Assembly (NCBI RefSeq): GCF_011682175.1
Contig: NZ_WHJG01000002.1
Location: 186,001 to 250,000 of the forward strand
Reading direction: 5' to 3'
DNA length: 64,000 nt
Origin: Massilia frigida
GTDB lineage: Bacteria; Pseudomonadota; Gammaproteobacteria; Burkholderiales; Burkholderiaceae_D
Within the stretch, counting starts at the first letter, position 1, and every line of letters starts with the position of its first letter. A model generated the notes under the pieces. That model was not told the origin of the DNA. It did not search any database and was given only the letters and a program-made list of their open reading frames with translations. Positions 51,530-60,548 of this stretch are shown piece by piece. A program made the position numbers and the translations under genes.

Positions 51530-53428
51530 TCAGGTGGTGGCAGCGCGCAGGCGCTTGGCCACGTCCGCCAGCCTGTACGGCTTGGTGATCAGTTCGAACT
51601 GCGCGAGGCCGTTGCCGAATTGCTCGCGCAGCGGACCACTCATGTAGCCGGAGGTGAGGAGGATTTTCATCTCGGGCGCAAGCTCCCTGGCGGCCTGCGC
51701 GAGCACCACGCCGTTCATGTCGGGCATCACCACGTCGGTAAACAGCACTTTGATATCACGATGCTGCTGCAACAGGTGCATCGCTTCGGCCCCGCTGTTT
51801 GCAGCGATTGCATCGTAGCCCAGGCTTTGGAAGATGGCCACCGTCATGTCCAGCACATCGGGCTGGTCATCGACGACCAGTGCTTTATCGAGACTTGGCG
51901 CTTCAGGCTCCGCCCCCAGCTCCGCCTCCTGCGCCGGAAAGTACAAGGAAATGCAGGTGCCTTGCCCCAGCGCCGACTTGATGACCAGGTGGCCGCCCGA
52001 TTGCTGCATCAAGCCATACACCTGGCTCAGTCCGAGGCCGGTTCCCTTGCCTACCGCTTTGGTCGTGAAAAAAGGTTCCAGCGCACGGGCCGCGACCTCG
52101 GGCGCCATGCCGGTTCCATCGTCGCCGACCGTAATGAGCGCATATATCCCCGCAGGGAGGTGATCGATCTCGTTATCGCCAAGGATGACCTGGCGCGTTT
52201 CCAGCGAAATGGTCCCGTCGTCATTCAAGGCATCGCGTGCATTGATCACCAGGTTCAGGAGCGCGGACTCGAATTGCGAGACATCGGTGCGCACCGTGCC
52301 GACGTGCGCTTTTTCGATCACGAATCTGGCCGAGCTGGGAATGGCCCGTCTCAGCACGGCCTCGAACGACGCGATGACGTGGTTAATGTCAAGCAGTTCG
52401 AGTGCCAGCGGTTGTTGACGTGCGAACGCAAGCAATTGGCCGGTGAGCGCGGCGCCGCGCTGTGCGGCGCGCTCCATGCTATCCATGATCCTGCGGTGCT
52501 TGGTGGTATCCGAAGGCGTCGCACGCAACAAGTCGATGCCGCTGCAGATCACGTTCAACAGGTTATTGAAGTCGTGCGCGATACCGCCGGTCAGCTTGCC
52601 GATGGCCTCCAGTTTTTGCGATTGCTGCAGCGCTTCCCGGGTGCGCTCAAGCATGAGGGCCGCCTCGCGCCGCTCGGTAATATCGCGCGTGATCTTGGCG
52701 AAGCCGATCAGCTGCCTGGCCGAGTCGAACACGGGATCGATCACCACGTGAGCCCAGAAGCGGGTGCCGTCGCCGCGCACGCGCCACCCTTCCGTCTCGT
52801 AGCGTCCGTCCCGCTCCGCCGTGCGCAAGGCTTTTCCCGGGATGCCGTTGCGTTTATCCTCGTCGGTATAGAAGCGCGAAAAATGGCTGCCCTTGACGTC
52901 GTCGAAGTCCAGCCGTTTAATGCGCCTGGCGCCCTCGTTCCAATTGGTGATCAGCCCGGCTGGCGACAACATATAGATAGCGTAATCGGTCACGCTCTGC
53001 ACCAGCAGCCGGAACCGCTCTTCGCTGGCGTGCAGCGCTTCGGCCGTGCGGCGCTTTTCCGTGATGTCGCGCGTGATCTTGGTGTATCCCAGCAGCTCGT
53101 CGTCCGCGCCAAAAATGGGATCGATGACGACGCTGGCCCAGAACAGGGACCCGTCCTTGCGCACGCGCCAGCCCTCGTCTTCGAACTTGCCGGTCGTGCG
53201 GGCCTGATACAGCGCCCTGTGCGGAACGCCGTTGGCCCGGTCCTCGGGCGTGTAAAAGGCCGAAAAATGCGTGCCGATGATTTCATCCGGCGTGTAACCC
53301 TTGAAGCGTTCCGCGCCCGCATTCCAGCTCACGACCTCGCCATCGGCCGACAGCATATAGATCGCGTAATCGGTGACCTTGGAAATGAACAGGTTCAGGC
53401 GGTCGGCTTCGAGATAGGATTGAGACAT
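51530..53428 (-). CDS. Hybrid sensor histidine kinase (PAS-PAS-HisKA-HATPase-REC)
   Basis: 632 residues, soluble. Two near-identical PAS domains, at about 15-135 and 145-265, each contain VTDYAIYMLS, W-N-x-GA and DGxxFWAxVVIDP, which points to an internal duplication. The kinase core has GKLTGGIAHDFNNLL (H-box His), NLVINARDA (N-box) and GDDGTGMAPEV / GTGLGLS (G-boxes). The C-terminal receiver at about 515-630 has LVVDDQP and the phospho-acceptor Asp in LFTDVVMPDMNG, with Lys in TKPY. The PAS type is the one often linked to light, oxygen or redox sensing. No separate response regulator is adjacent. It is divergent from ribA. Confidence 0.92.
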   Translation of the reverse strand: MSQSYLEADRLNLFISKVTDYAIYMLSADGEVVSWNAGAERFKGYTPDEIIGTHFSAFYTPEDRANGVPHRALYQARTTGKFEDEGWRVRKDGSLFWASVVIDPIFGADDELLGYTKITRDITEKRRTAEALHASEERFRLLVQSVTDYAIYMLSPAGLITNWNEGARRIKRLDFDDVKGSHFSRFYTDEDKRNGIPGKALRTAERDGRYETEGWRVRGDGTRFWAHVVIDPVFDSARQLIGFAKITRDITERREAALMLERTREALQQSQKLEAIGKLTGGIAHDFNNLLNVICSGIDLLRATPSDTTKHRRIMDSMERAAQRGAALTGQLLAFARQQPLALELLDINHVIASFEAVLRRAIPSSARFVIEKAHVGTVRTDVSQFESALLNLVINARDALNDDGTISLETRQVILGDNEIDHLPAGIYALITVGDDGTGMAPEVAARALEPFFTTKAVGKGTGLGLSQVYGLMQQSGGHLVIKSALGQGTCISLYFPAQEAELGAEPEAPSLDKALVVDDQPDVLDMTVAIFQSLGYDAIAANSGAEAMHLLQQHRDIKVLFTDVVMPDMNGVVLAQAARELAPEMKILLTSGYMSGPLREQFGNGLAQFELITKPYRLADVAKRLRAATT

Positions 53429-53603
53429 GGCAACTTTATAGATTAAAATGCAAGTACACTCTTTTTTGTCCAACGGACATTTTCGTTCAGAACACCGTTA
53501 TGGGGGCGCGCGTCAGGGTTTTCCCGGCCGTGTTAGAGCCCCTCCCCCAACGGCTACCCCCATTTTCCGCTACACTTGCGGCTACAGCAATAGATTTGAG
53601 AAC

Positions 53604-54254
53604 ATGGCCATGCCCTCCCCCGTCACTGAAGAACTCCTCGATTACACCACCTCGTGCGCACTGCCCACTCCCTGGGCGCAGTTCACCTTGCACGCCTTTG
53701 TCGAGCATGCAACGGGCAAGGAGCACCTGGCGATGACCCTGGGCGAGATCGGCAACGGCGCACCCGTGCTCGCGCGCGTGCACTCCGAATGCCTCACCGG
53801 CGATGTGCTGTTTTCGCAACGCTGCGATTGCGGCGCCCAGCTCGAAGGCGCGCTCAAGCGCATCGCCGAGGAAGGCCGCGGCATCCTGCTCTACCTGCGC
53901 CAGGAAGGGCGCGGCATCGGCCTGGTCAACAAGATGCGCGCCTACCGCCTGCAGGAAGCCGGCGCCGATACGGTCGAGGCCAACCTGGCGCTGGGCTTTC
54001 ACGCCGACGCCCGCAATTACGAGCTGTGCCAGCCGATGTTCGCCCATTTCGGCATCCACGCGCTGCGCCTGATGACCAACAATCCGCGCAAGATCGATGC
54101 GATGGAAAAACTCGGGGTCAGCGTCAGCGAACGGGTGCCCCTGCTGGTGAACCGCAACGCCTTCAACAATAGCTACCTGAACACCAAGGAAGCCAAACTC
54201 GGCCACATGATGACCCCGCTGGCCGAGCCGGTCGCGCAAGACGGCGAACTGTAA
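53604..54254 (+). CDS. ribA: GTP cyclohydrolase II
   Basis: 216 residues, a stand-alone RibA without the RibB domain. Zinc ligands Cys63, Cys74 and Cys76 (CLTGDVLFSQRCDCG) have the 11 and 2 spacing of E. coli RibA. RQEGRGIGLVNK and the GTP-binding region MTNNPRKIDAMEKLG are present. It catalyses the first step of riboflavin synthesis, opening the GTP imidazole ring. ATG 53604 is used since family members begin close to here. The 5' gap (175 bp) shows no FMN riboswitch. Confidence 0.95.
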   Translation: MAMPSPVTEELLDYTTSCALPTPWAQFTLHAFVEHATGKEHLAMTLGEIGNGAPVLARVHSECLTGDVLFSQRCDCGAQLEGALKRIAEEGRGILLYLRQEGRGIGLVNKMRAYRLQEAGADTVEANLALGFHADARNYELCQPMFAHFGIHALRLMTNNPRKIDAMEKLGVSVSERVPLLVNRNAFNNSYLNTKEAKLGHMMTPLAEPVAQDGEL

Positions 54255-54287
54255 GGGAACCCGTAACGCGCGCAAATACGCTAAGCT

Positions 54288-54320
54288 GGTGGCAAGATAG
54301 CGGAAACAGCTCTTGCCACC
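54288..54320 (+). promoter_or_regulatory. Perfect hairpin abutting the protease ribosome-binding site
   Basis: Arms GGTGGCAAGA (54288-54297) and TCTTGCCACC (54311-54320) form a 10 bp perfect stem with a 13-base loop. The 3' arm ends exactly where the Shine-Dalgarno GAAGGA of the protease gene starts. It lies 33 bp after ribA stop. It may terminate ribA transcripts (no U-tract) or restrict access to the protease start. Confidence 0.5.
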
Positions 54321-54330
54321 GAAGGATTGC

Positions 54331-55752
54331 ATGAAATTTGTCAATACTGCAGTGCTTGCTTATTGCTTCGCCGCCCATGCTATCGCGGCGCCCGCGACGC
54401 CACCCGCGCCGCGCCGCCCGCCCGCCGCCCTGACCATTCCCGCCGTCGTACCCCCGCCAGCCCCGGCCGTCATTCCGCCCGGCGCCCAGCCCCCGGCCCC
54501 CGCCCCCGAAGTCGAAGACGACGCCGCCCTGCCGCCGCCCTCCTCGGCCGCGCAAAAAGTGTATTCCGCCGCCAAGGGCGACCTGTTGCAAATCCGTATG
54601 CTGCTCAAGAACGGGCGCAGCCAGTCGACCGTGGGCTCGGGCTTCATGGTCGGCACCAGCAACCTGGTGTTGACCAATTACCACGTGGTATCGCAGATGG
54701 CGCTCGACCCGGATGTCTACGTGGGCGAATATATCGATACCGACGGCAAGAGCGGCCCGGTCGAGCTGCTCGCCGTGGATGTGCTGCACGACCTGGCGGT
54801 GGTGCGCATCAACCGCAACGGCAGCGGCTTTTTCAATATCCCAGAGAAACTGGTCAAGCTGACCCAGGGCCAGTATCTGTATTCGCTGGGCAATCCTCTC
54901 GATCTCGGCTTCGCCATTTCGGAAGGCTCGTACAACGGCATCATCACGCGCAGCTTTTACGACCAGCTGATGTTCACCGGCCCGATCAACTCGGGCATGA
55001 GCGGCGGCCCCAGCGTGACCGTGGCCGGCGACGTGGCCGGGGTCAATGTCTCGAAGCGGCGCGACGGCGAATTGATCAGTTTCCTGGTGCCGGTGCGCTT
55101 CGCCCAGGAGTTACTGAAACGCGTGGCGGCGCAAACCAGCACGCCCAAGGATTTCAATCCCCTGATCGGCCAGCAATTGCTGGCCCACCAGCGCGCCATG
55201 ATCGACCGCCTGCTCGATGCGCCGCTCTCGCTCAAGACCATGGGTCCGTATCAGGTGCCGGTGCGCGAGTCGGAGCAAGTGCGCTGCTGGGGGCGCTCGA
55301 ACGTCAAGGCCGAAGCCACCTTCAATGCCGACACCATGGCCTGCGCGATGGAGTCCGCCATCTTCGTATCGGACTCGCAGCAGACCGGGCACGTATCGAT
55401 GACGCACCAGTACGTGCGCTCGGCCATCCTAGACCCGGTCCGCTTCGCGGTGCTGGCCACGACCCTGTTCAAGACCGATAACCTGGGCAGCACCAAGGAC
55501 ACGCGCCTGACCGGGCCAATGTGCACCGAAAAATTCGTCAAGACCAAGTCGCTCCCGCTGCGCGCGGTGACCTGCGTGCGCGCCTACCGCAAGTTCGCGG
55601 GCCTGTACAACTTCACCCTGCTCACGGCCAGCACCGACGACGCCCGCGCCACCTTGCAGAGCCGGCTCGACGTCTCCGGCGTCTCCTACGAAAACGGCTT
55701 GCGCACCACGCGCACCTTTCTCGAAGCGCTGGCGCGCGCGACCAAGCCATGA
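54331..55752 (+). CDS. Secreted trypsin-like serine protease with C-terminal extension
   Basis: 473 residues. The signal peptide (MKFVNTAVLAYCFAAHAIAA) is followed by a long Pro/Ala-rich linker to about residue 70. The S1C/trypsin-2-like protease domain at about 78-260 has triad His118 (VLTNYHVV), Asp154 (LHDLAVVRI) and Ser224 (NSGMSGGPSV), as in HtrA-type proteases but without a PDZ. The remaining 200 residues (QVRCWGRSNVKAEATFNADTM, three or more Cys) form an unknown domain. ATG 54331 has AAGGA. Its stop overlaps the start of the FHA-membrane gene (ATGA), so the two products are made together and may form one envelope unit. Confidence 0.85.
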   Translation: MKFVNTAVLAYCFAAHAIAAPATPPAPRRPPAALTIPAVVPPPAPAVIPPGAQPPAPAPEVEDDAALPPPSSAAQKVYSAAKGDLLQIRMLLKNGRSQSTVGSGFMVGTSNLVLTNYHVVSQMALDPDVYVGEYIDTDGKSGPVELLAVDVLHDLAVVRINRNGSGFFNIPEKLVKLTQGQYLYSLGNPLDLGFAISEGSYNGIITRSFYDQLMFTGPINSGMSGGPSVTVAGDVAGVNVSKRRDGELISFLVPVRFAQELLKRVAAQTSTPKDFNPLIGQQLLAHQRAMIDRLLDAPLSLKTMGPYQVPVRESEQVRCWGRSNVKAEATFNADTMACAMESAIFVSDSQQTGHVSMTHQYVRSAILDPVRFAVLATTLFKTDNLGSTKDTRLTGPMCTEKFVKTKSLPLRAVTCVRAYRKFAGLYNFTLLTASTDDARATLQSRLDVSGVSYENGLRTTRTFLEALARATKP

Positions 55753-56720
55753 ACGCGCCCTACTTCATCGAAACGCTGGCGCGCAATGGCGACGTGCTGC
55801 ACCGGCACCAGGTCCATACGCTGCCGATCCGCTTCGGCCGCGGCTACGACAACGACTTCATTCTCGACGACGCCTTCGCCGCGCCGCGCCACGCCGTGCT
55901 CGAAGCGGGCGACGATGGCCAGGTCGTGCTGCGCGACCTCGGCACCAGGAACGGCGTGATCCACCTGGGCCGGCGCAAGACCAGCCTGGTGCTGACGGGC
56001 GACACCGTGATCCGCATCGGCCACACCAGCCTGCGCGTGCGCGGGGCCGACTTTCCGGTCGGGCCGGAACTGGTCGACCGCACCATGCACGGCTGGGAGG
56101 GCGGCATTCCGGGCCTGGTCGGCCTGCTGCTGATCGGCGCCTTTGCGCTGTTTACCACCTGGCTGAACGACACCCAGTCGTTCCAGCTGATCCGCTACCT
56201 GCTCGGCCTGGCCTACGGCATCGGCGCCGGCCTGGTTTGGAGCGGCGCCTGGGCCTTCGCCAACCGCCTGTTCGGACGCCACGCGCGGCTCGGGCGCCAC
56301 CTGTTCATCTTCGGCTGCGGCCTGACGGCGATCCTGGTCTACAAAATGGCGTCGAGCACCGCGGCCTACGCGTTCTCGCTCGAAGCGCTGACCGGCTACA
56401 GTGCGCACGTGGCGATCGCCATCGTGGCCGGCGTGATCTTCTTTCACCTGGGGACGGTCAAACCGCACCAGACCCGCCGCTTCGCCCTGGCCTGCCTGGT
56501 CCTGGCCCTGATCGGATCGGGCCTGACGCTGATCAGCAACCAGCAGCGCTACGGACGCATGGCCGATGAACTGTTCATGTCGGTGCTGATGCCGCCATCG
56601 ACGCGCGTCAGTCCCGACCACGGGGTCGACGAATTCATGGGCGACGTCGCCGCCATGAAGGCCAGGCTCGATGCCGAGCGCGCCAAAAAGGTCAAGGGCG
56701 ACGGCGGCGACGACGACTGA
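55749..56720 (+). CDS. FHA-domain membrane protein
   Basis: 323 residues. The N-terminal FHA fold at about 5-100 has Gly30-Arg31 (IRFGRGYDNDF), His48 and Asn68-Gly69 (DLGTRNGV). The Ser normally three residues before the His, which contacts phosphothreonine, is replaced (Ala-Pro-Arg-His). Four to five hydrophobic segments follow (GIPGLVGLLLIGAFALFTTWL, LFIFGCGLTAILVY, VAIAIVAGVIFFHL, ALACLVLALIGSGLTLI). A charged tail ends in Gly/Asp repeats. It is an inner-membrane protein with a cytoplasmic FHA module. Its start overlaps the protease stop by four bases. No Ser/Thr kinase gene is in the window. Confidence 0.8.
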   Translation: MNAPYFIETLARNGDVLHRHQVHTLPIRFGRGYDNDFILDDAFAAPRHAVLEAGDDGQVVLRDLGTRNGVIHLGRRKTSLVLTGDTVIRIGHTSLRVRGADFPVGPELVDRTMHGWEGGIPGLVGLLLIGAFALFTTWLNDTQSFQLIRYLLGLAYGIGAGLVWSGAWAFANRLFGRHARLGRHLFIFGCGLTAILVYKMASSTAAYAFSLEALTGYSAHVAIAIVAGVIFFHLGTVKPHQTRRFALACLVLALIGSGLTLISNQQRYGRMADELFMSVLMPPSTRVSPDHGVDEFMGDVAAMKARLDAERAKKVKGDGGDDD

Positions 56721-56729
56721 GGCGCGAAC

Positions 56730-57347
56730 TCAGGTTTTCTTGGCCATCAGGGGATGCAGCGTCTCGCCGCGCGCCAGCATGGCCGCATAGGTGGCGATAC
56801 GGCGCGCGCGCGTGTCGGGCTTGACGGCGGTCTGGATGCGAAACAGCACCGCATAGCGGTTCTGCCCATTGAGCGTGGCGAAGAATTCGCGCGCGCCGGG
56901 ATGCGCATCGAAGGCTGCCTCCAGGTCGGGCGGCACCTGCGCCGCGCTGGCCGGTTCGTAGGCGGCGTCCCAGCGGCCATCCTTTTGCGCGCGCTCCACC
57001 TCGGCCAGGCCGGCCGGCTGCATCTTGCCCTCGGCGATAAAGCCAAGCGCCTTGTCGCGGTTCACGCGCGACCAGATGCTGCGGGCGGCGCGCGGCGTCC
57101 AGCGCTGCAGCCAGTAGTGCTGGTCGTCGCTTCTTTTCTGGCCGTCGATCCAGCCGAAACACAGCGCCACTTCCAGCGCTTCCTGGTAGGTCACGGTCGC
57201 ATCCGGCGCGCCCTTCTTCGCGTGGCGCAGCCATACGCCGCGCGATGCGGCATGGTGTTCGGCCAGCCACTGCGCCCAGGCGGCCTGCGAGGCGAATGCG
57301 CGCGGGGTGTCGTCCTGCGCCAGCGCTGTTTCCATCCCGTCTTCCAT
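56730..57347 (-). CDS. YdeI/OmpD-associated family protein
   Basis: 205 residues of the YdeI family. Typical blocks are AAWAQWLAEHHAASRGVWLRHAKKG, EALEVALCFGWIDGQKRS and WTPRAARSIWSRVN, with QVPPDLEAAFDAHPGAREFF in the C-terminal domain. It is cytosolic. Members are linked to antimicrobial-peptide and osmotic resistance in some enterobacteria, with unclear biochemistry. ATG 57345-57347 is preceded by GGAG. It is convergent with the FHA gene (9 bp apart) and divergent from the LytS-type kinase. Confidence 0.85.
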   Translation of the reverse strand: MEDGMETALAQDDTPRAFASQAAWAQWLAEHHAASRGVWLRHAKKGAPDATVTYQEALEVALCFGWIDGQKRSDDQHYWLQRWTPRAARSIWSRVNRDKALGFIAEGKMQPAGLAEVERAQKDGRWDAAYEPASAAQVPPDLEAAFDAHPGAREFFATLNGQNRYAVLFRIQTAVKPDTRARRIATYAAMLARGETLHPLMAKKT

Positions 57348-57424
57348 CTCATCGCTCCCGATTCTTTGACATGGGACACAGAATACGCAATCATCAGCGC
57401 TTCGACCAGCCCTTCAGCCCCATC

Positions 57425-58480
57425 ATGCGACTTGAACGTTCCACCATCGTCATCGGCGTCGCCTGGCTGCTGTTCTGGACGCTCATGGTATCGGTCGCCG
57501 TCGAAGATTATCTGCGCGATGGCGGCAAGACGATGTGGCAGCCGGTGTTGTGGGAAAGCTCCTCGATGCTGGCCGCAACGGTCCTGCTGGCGCTCCAGCG
57601 GCGCCTGACGCGCAAATACGACTATCTGCTGGCGACGCCGTGGCGCTGGTTCGGCTTGCAGACGCTTTACCTGCCGATGTACTGGATCGCGTTCGTGCCG
57701 ATCGCGTTCGGCATCCGCCATGGCGTGTATGCGCTGGCCGGCTCGCACTACGAGCACGAAGCCTGGGGCCCGACCTTCTTTTACGAATCGCTCAAGCTGT
57801 CGGTGTTTGTCGGCCTGTTCACGGTCATCGTGTTCGGCATCCTGTCATATCAGGAACTGCTGGAGGCGAAGCTGCGCGCCGAGAAGGCCAATGCCCTGCT
57901 GCGCGAGGCGCACCTGCAACGCCTGCGCCAGCAGATGCAGCCGCACTTTCTGTTCAATGCGCTCAACACCATTTCGTCCTTGATGCATTCCGATGTGGCG
58001 CGCGCCGACGCCACGCTGATCCAGCTGGCCGACGTGCTGCGTGCCACGCTCGACGTCGGCGAACTGCAGGTCGCGCCGCTATCGACCGAACTGCGGCTGG
58101 TGCGCGGCTATGCGCGCGTGATGGAAGAACGCTACGCCGAACGCGTGGCCATCGAATGGCGGATCGACGACGATGCGCTGGCCTGCCCCGTGCCGGTGAT
58201 GAGCATCCAGCCGCTGCTCGAAAATATCTTCAAGCACACCGTGGAGAAGCGGCGCGGGACGACTCATATCGCCATCGCCGCCAGCCGCCATGACGGCATG
58301 CTGGTGGTGACCCTGGACGACGACACCGGCACGCTGGCGCCGGATGCGCCGGCTGGCGTTGGCCTGTCCAACCTGCGCGAGCGCATGGCGGCACTGTACG
58401 GCGAGCGCGCCAGCCTGGCCCTGTCGGCGCTGGCGCCGGGGGGCGTGCGCGCGCTCATGAGGGTGCCATGCGCATCCTGA
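57425..58480 (+). CDS. LytS/YpdA-type sensor histidine kinase
   Basis: 351 residues. There are four TM helices in the first 165 residues (TIVIGVAWLLFWTLMVSVAV, FGLQTLYLPMYWIAFVPIAFG, LFTVIVFGILSY), a short coiled coil, then the His_kinase motif LRQQMQPHFLFNALNTISSLM with the phosphorylated His. The HATPase-c domain has PLLENIFKHTV (N-box) and GVGLSNLRERM (G-box). Its 3' end overlaps the response-regulator gene by 13 bp, so the pair is coupled. Start choice is uncertain: ATG 57425 leads directly into TM1, ATG 57371 would add 18 residues, and neither has a Shine-Dalgarno. Confidence 0.9.
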   Translation: MRLERSTIVIGVAWLLFWTLMVSVAVEDYLRDGGKTMWQPVLWESSSMLAATVLLALQRRLTRKYDYLLATPWRWFGLQTLYLPMYWIAFVPIAFGIRHGVYALAGSHYEHEAWGPTFFYESLKLSVFVGLFTVIVFGILSYQELLEAKLRAEKANALLREAHLQRLRQQMQPHFLFNALNTISSLMHSDVARADATLIQLADVLRATLDVGELQVAPLSTELRLVRGYARVMEERYAERVAIEWRIDDDALACPVPVMSIQPLLENIFKHTVEKRRGTTHIAIAASRHDGMLVVTLDDDTGTLAPDAPAGVGLSNLRERMAALYGERASLALSALAPGGVRALMRVPCAS

Positions 58481-59184
58481 TCGTCGACGACGAGCGCCCC
58501 GCGCGCGCCAAGCTGCGCCACCTGCTGGAGCAGGAAGCGGGCATCAGCGCCATTGCCGAAGCGTGCGACGGGATCGACGCCATGCAGCAGATCGCGGCGT
58601 TCGCGCCGGACGCACTGTTTTTGGATATCCAGATGCCCGAGGTGAGCGGCCTGGAACTGGCCGCCTCGCTGCCCGCGCCGGCGCCGCTGATCGTGTTCGC
58701 GACCGCGTTCGACCAGTATGCCTTGAAAGCGTTCGACGCCAACGCCATCGATTATCTGCTCAAGCCCTATGACCAGGCGCGCCTGCGGCGTGCCTTGCAG
58801 CGCCTGCGCGAACGCCTGCTGGCGCGCAGCGCACAGCCACTGCCGCCATTCGCGGGCGAGCATGCGCTGCGCCAGTTGCTGGTGACCGAACGGGGCGTCA
58901 CGCGCGTGATCCGCGTCGACCAGATCGGGTGGATCGAAACGGCCGACAATTACGTGGTGCTGCACACGGCCGGCGAGCAGCCGCTGATGCGGCAAACGCT
59001 GGCCGGCCTGCTCGACAAGCTGGGACCGGGATTCGTCCGCTGCCACCGGCGCGCAGCCGTGCAGCTGGCATGGATCGAACGGGTCGAGGCGCTCGACAAG
59101 GGCGACTGCGAACTGGTGCTGCGCGACGGCGCGCGCGTACCGTGCAGCCGCCAGTACCGGGCCGCCGTGATCGCGCTGTTGTAA
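58468..59184 (+). CDS. LytTR-family response regulator
   Basis: 238 residues. The receiver domain at 1-120 has IVDDE, the phospho-acceptor Asp in LFLDIQMPEVSG, Thr/Ser in VFATAFDQYA and Lys in YLLKPYD. The LytTR DNA-binding domain at about 140-235 reads DQIGWIETADNYVVLHT, FVRCHRRAAVQL and VPCSRQYRAAV. It is the partner of the overlapping kinase gene. LytTR regulators bind paired 9 bp direct repeats. The membrane acyltransferase 106 bp downstream is a natural candidate target. Confidence 0.94.
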   Translation: MRILIVDDERPARAKLRHLLEQEAGISAIAEACDGIDAMQQIAAFAPDALFLDIQMPEVSGLELAASLPAPAPLIVFATAFDQYALKAFDANAIDYLLKPYDQARLRRALQRLRERLLARSAQPLPPFAGEHALRQLLVTERGVTRVIRVDQIGWIETADNYVVLHTAGEQPLMRQTLAGLLDKLGPGFVRCHRRAAVQLAWIERVEALDKGDCELVLRDGARVPCSRQYRAAVIALL

Positions 59185-59290
59185 GGCCGCGCCCCGTTTC
59201 GCCCCACCGGGAGCCCGGCTCGCCCCATTTCGCTGGTGCGCCGGAGCGTGTCGATCCAGACTGGGGTTTTCCACTCACGAAGCGCGCGCC

Positions 59291-60499
59291 ATGACTTCCT
59301 CCCCCAACCGGCTCTGGTTCCTCGACTGGGTCCGCATCCTCGCTTTTTTTGTACTGATCCTCTACCACGTCGGCATGTATTACGTGACATGGGACTGGCA
59401 CGTCAAAAGTCCCTTCGCCAGCCATGCCATCGAGCCGCTGATGCTGCTGTCGTCGCCGTGGCGCCTGGGATTGCTGTTCCTGGTGTCCGGCGTGGCATCG
59501 AGCCTGATGCTGGTAAAGACCGGCGCCGGCCGTTTCCTGCGCCAGCGCAGTGCGCGCCTGCTGCTGCCGCTCATCTTCGGCATGCTGGTGGTGGTGCCGC
59601 CGCAGGCGTACTTTGAAGTGGTGGAAAAGGTGGCCTACCAGGGCGGCTACGGCGACTTCATGCAGTTGTACCTCGGCCGTTATCATGGATTCTGCCGGGG
59701 CAGCGACTGCCTGATCATGCCGACCTGGAACCATCTGTGGTTCGTGGCCTACCTGTGGGTGTACACGCTCCTGCTCGGTGGCCTGGTGATGGCGCTCGGC
59801 GAACGTTTCGACCGGCTGGCCGTGCGCGTCGGCGCGCTGCTGGCCGGATGGAAGATCATCGTGCTGCCGGTGGCGGTACTGGCCATCGCGCGCATGGCGC
59901 TGCTGTCGCGCTTTCCGACCACGCATGCGCTGGTGGACGACTGGTTCAACCATGCGAGCTATCTGTTCCTGTTCCTGCTCGGGGCGATGCTCGCGCGCAC
60001 GCCGCAGTTCTGGCCGCGCCTGCAAGCGCTGCGCTGGCACGGCCTGGGAATGGCGGCAGCCGGCTGGGCCGCACTGACCATCTACTATGCGCTGCCGGAT
60101 GAGCTGGTCTCGGCGCAGGCACAGATACCGCTGATGCACGCGCAACGCATCGTGTATTGCCTGTTTGCGTGGAGCGCGATCGTGGCCGTGCTGGGATTTG
60201 CGCACCGCCACCTCAATTGCGACAGCGCCAACCGGCGCTATCTGGCGCAGGCGGTGTTCCCCGTGTACATCGTGCATCAGACGCTGATCGTCGTGATCGC
60301 CCATGCCATCCAGCCGGCCAAGCTGGCACCGCCGCTCGAAGCGCTGGTGCTGATCGTGCTGACCTTGTGCCTCAGTTTTACTGTCGTCGACATCGTGCGG
60401 CGCTCACGCGTGCTTGGGCCGCTTTTCGGCATCGCTTCCAGCAATCGTGCAGATCCGGTTACCGAAGCGGGCAAGCAGCCCGCCCCGGCAACGATGTGA
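59291..60499 (+). CDS. Membrane acyltransferase (acyltransferase-3 family, OpgC/MdoC-like)
   Basis: 402 residues with about ten TM helices. The N-terminal block LWFLDWVRILAFFVLILYHVGMYYV carries the conserved Arg and the His of family 3 acyltransferases. PTWNHLWFVAYLWVY and VFPVYIVHQTLIVVIA are further hallmarks. Such proteins O-acylate extracytoplasmic glycans (acetyl or succinyl transfer) at the inner membrane. It follows the LytS/LytTR pair on the same strand and could be part of its output. The 106 bp gap holds a small CCGGG-AG-CCCGG palindrome and no clear promoter. Confidence 0.88.
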   Translation: MTSSPNRLWFLDWVRILAFFVLILYHVGMYYVTWDWHVKSPFASHAIEPLMLLSSPWRLGLLFLVSGVASSLMLVKTGAGRFLRQRSARLLLPLIFGMLVVVPPQAYFEVVEKVAYQGGYGDFMQLYLGRYHGFCRGSDCLIMPTWNHLWFVAYLWVYTLLLGGLVMALGERFDRLAVRVGALLAGWKIIVLPVAVLAIARMALLSRFPTTHALVDDWFNHASYLFLFLLGAMLARTPQFWPRLQALRWHGLGMAAAGWAALTIYYALPDELVSAQAQIPLMHAQRIVYCLFAWSAIVAVLGFAHRHLNCDSANRRYLAQAVFPVYIVHQTLIVVIAHAIQPAKLAPPLEALVLIVLTLCLSFTVVDIVRRSRVLGPLFGIASSNRADPVTEAGKQPAPATM

Positions 60500-60548
60500 C
60501 TGATTCCGGCCGGCGCCTTGCCGGTCGGACGCGCCCCGGTGCGTATTC

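Noticed and set aside
53429..53603. Possible FMN riboswitch before ribA
   Set aside because: The gap is 175 bp and lacks the conserved RFN segments (AGGG...GGGGT...CCCAC pattern).
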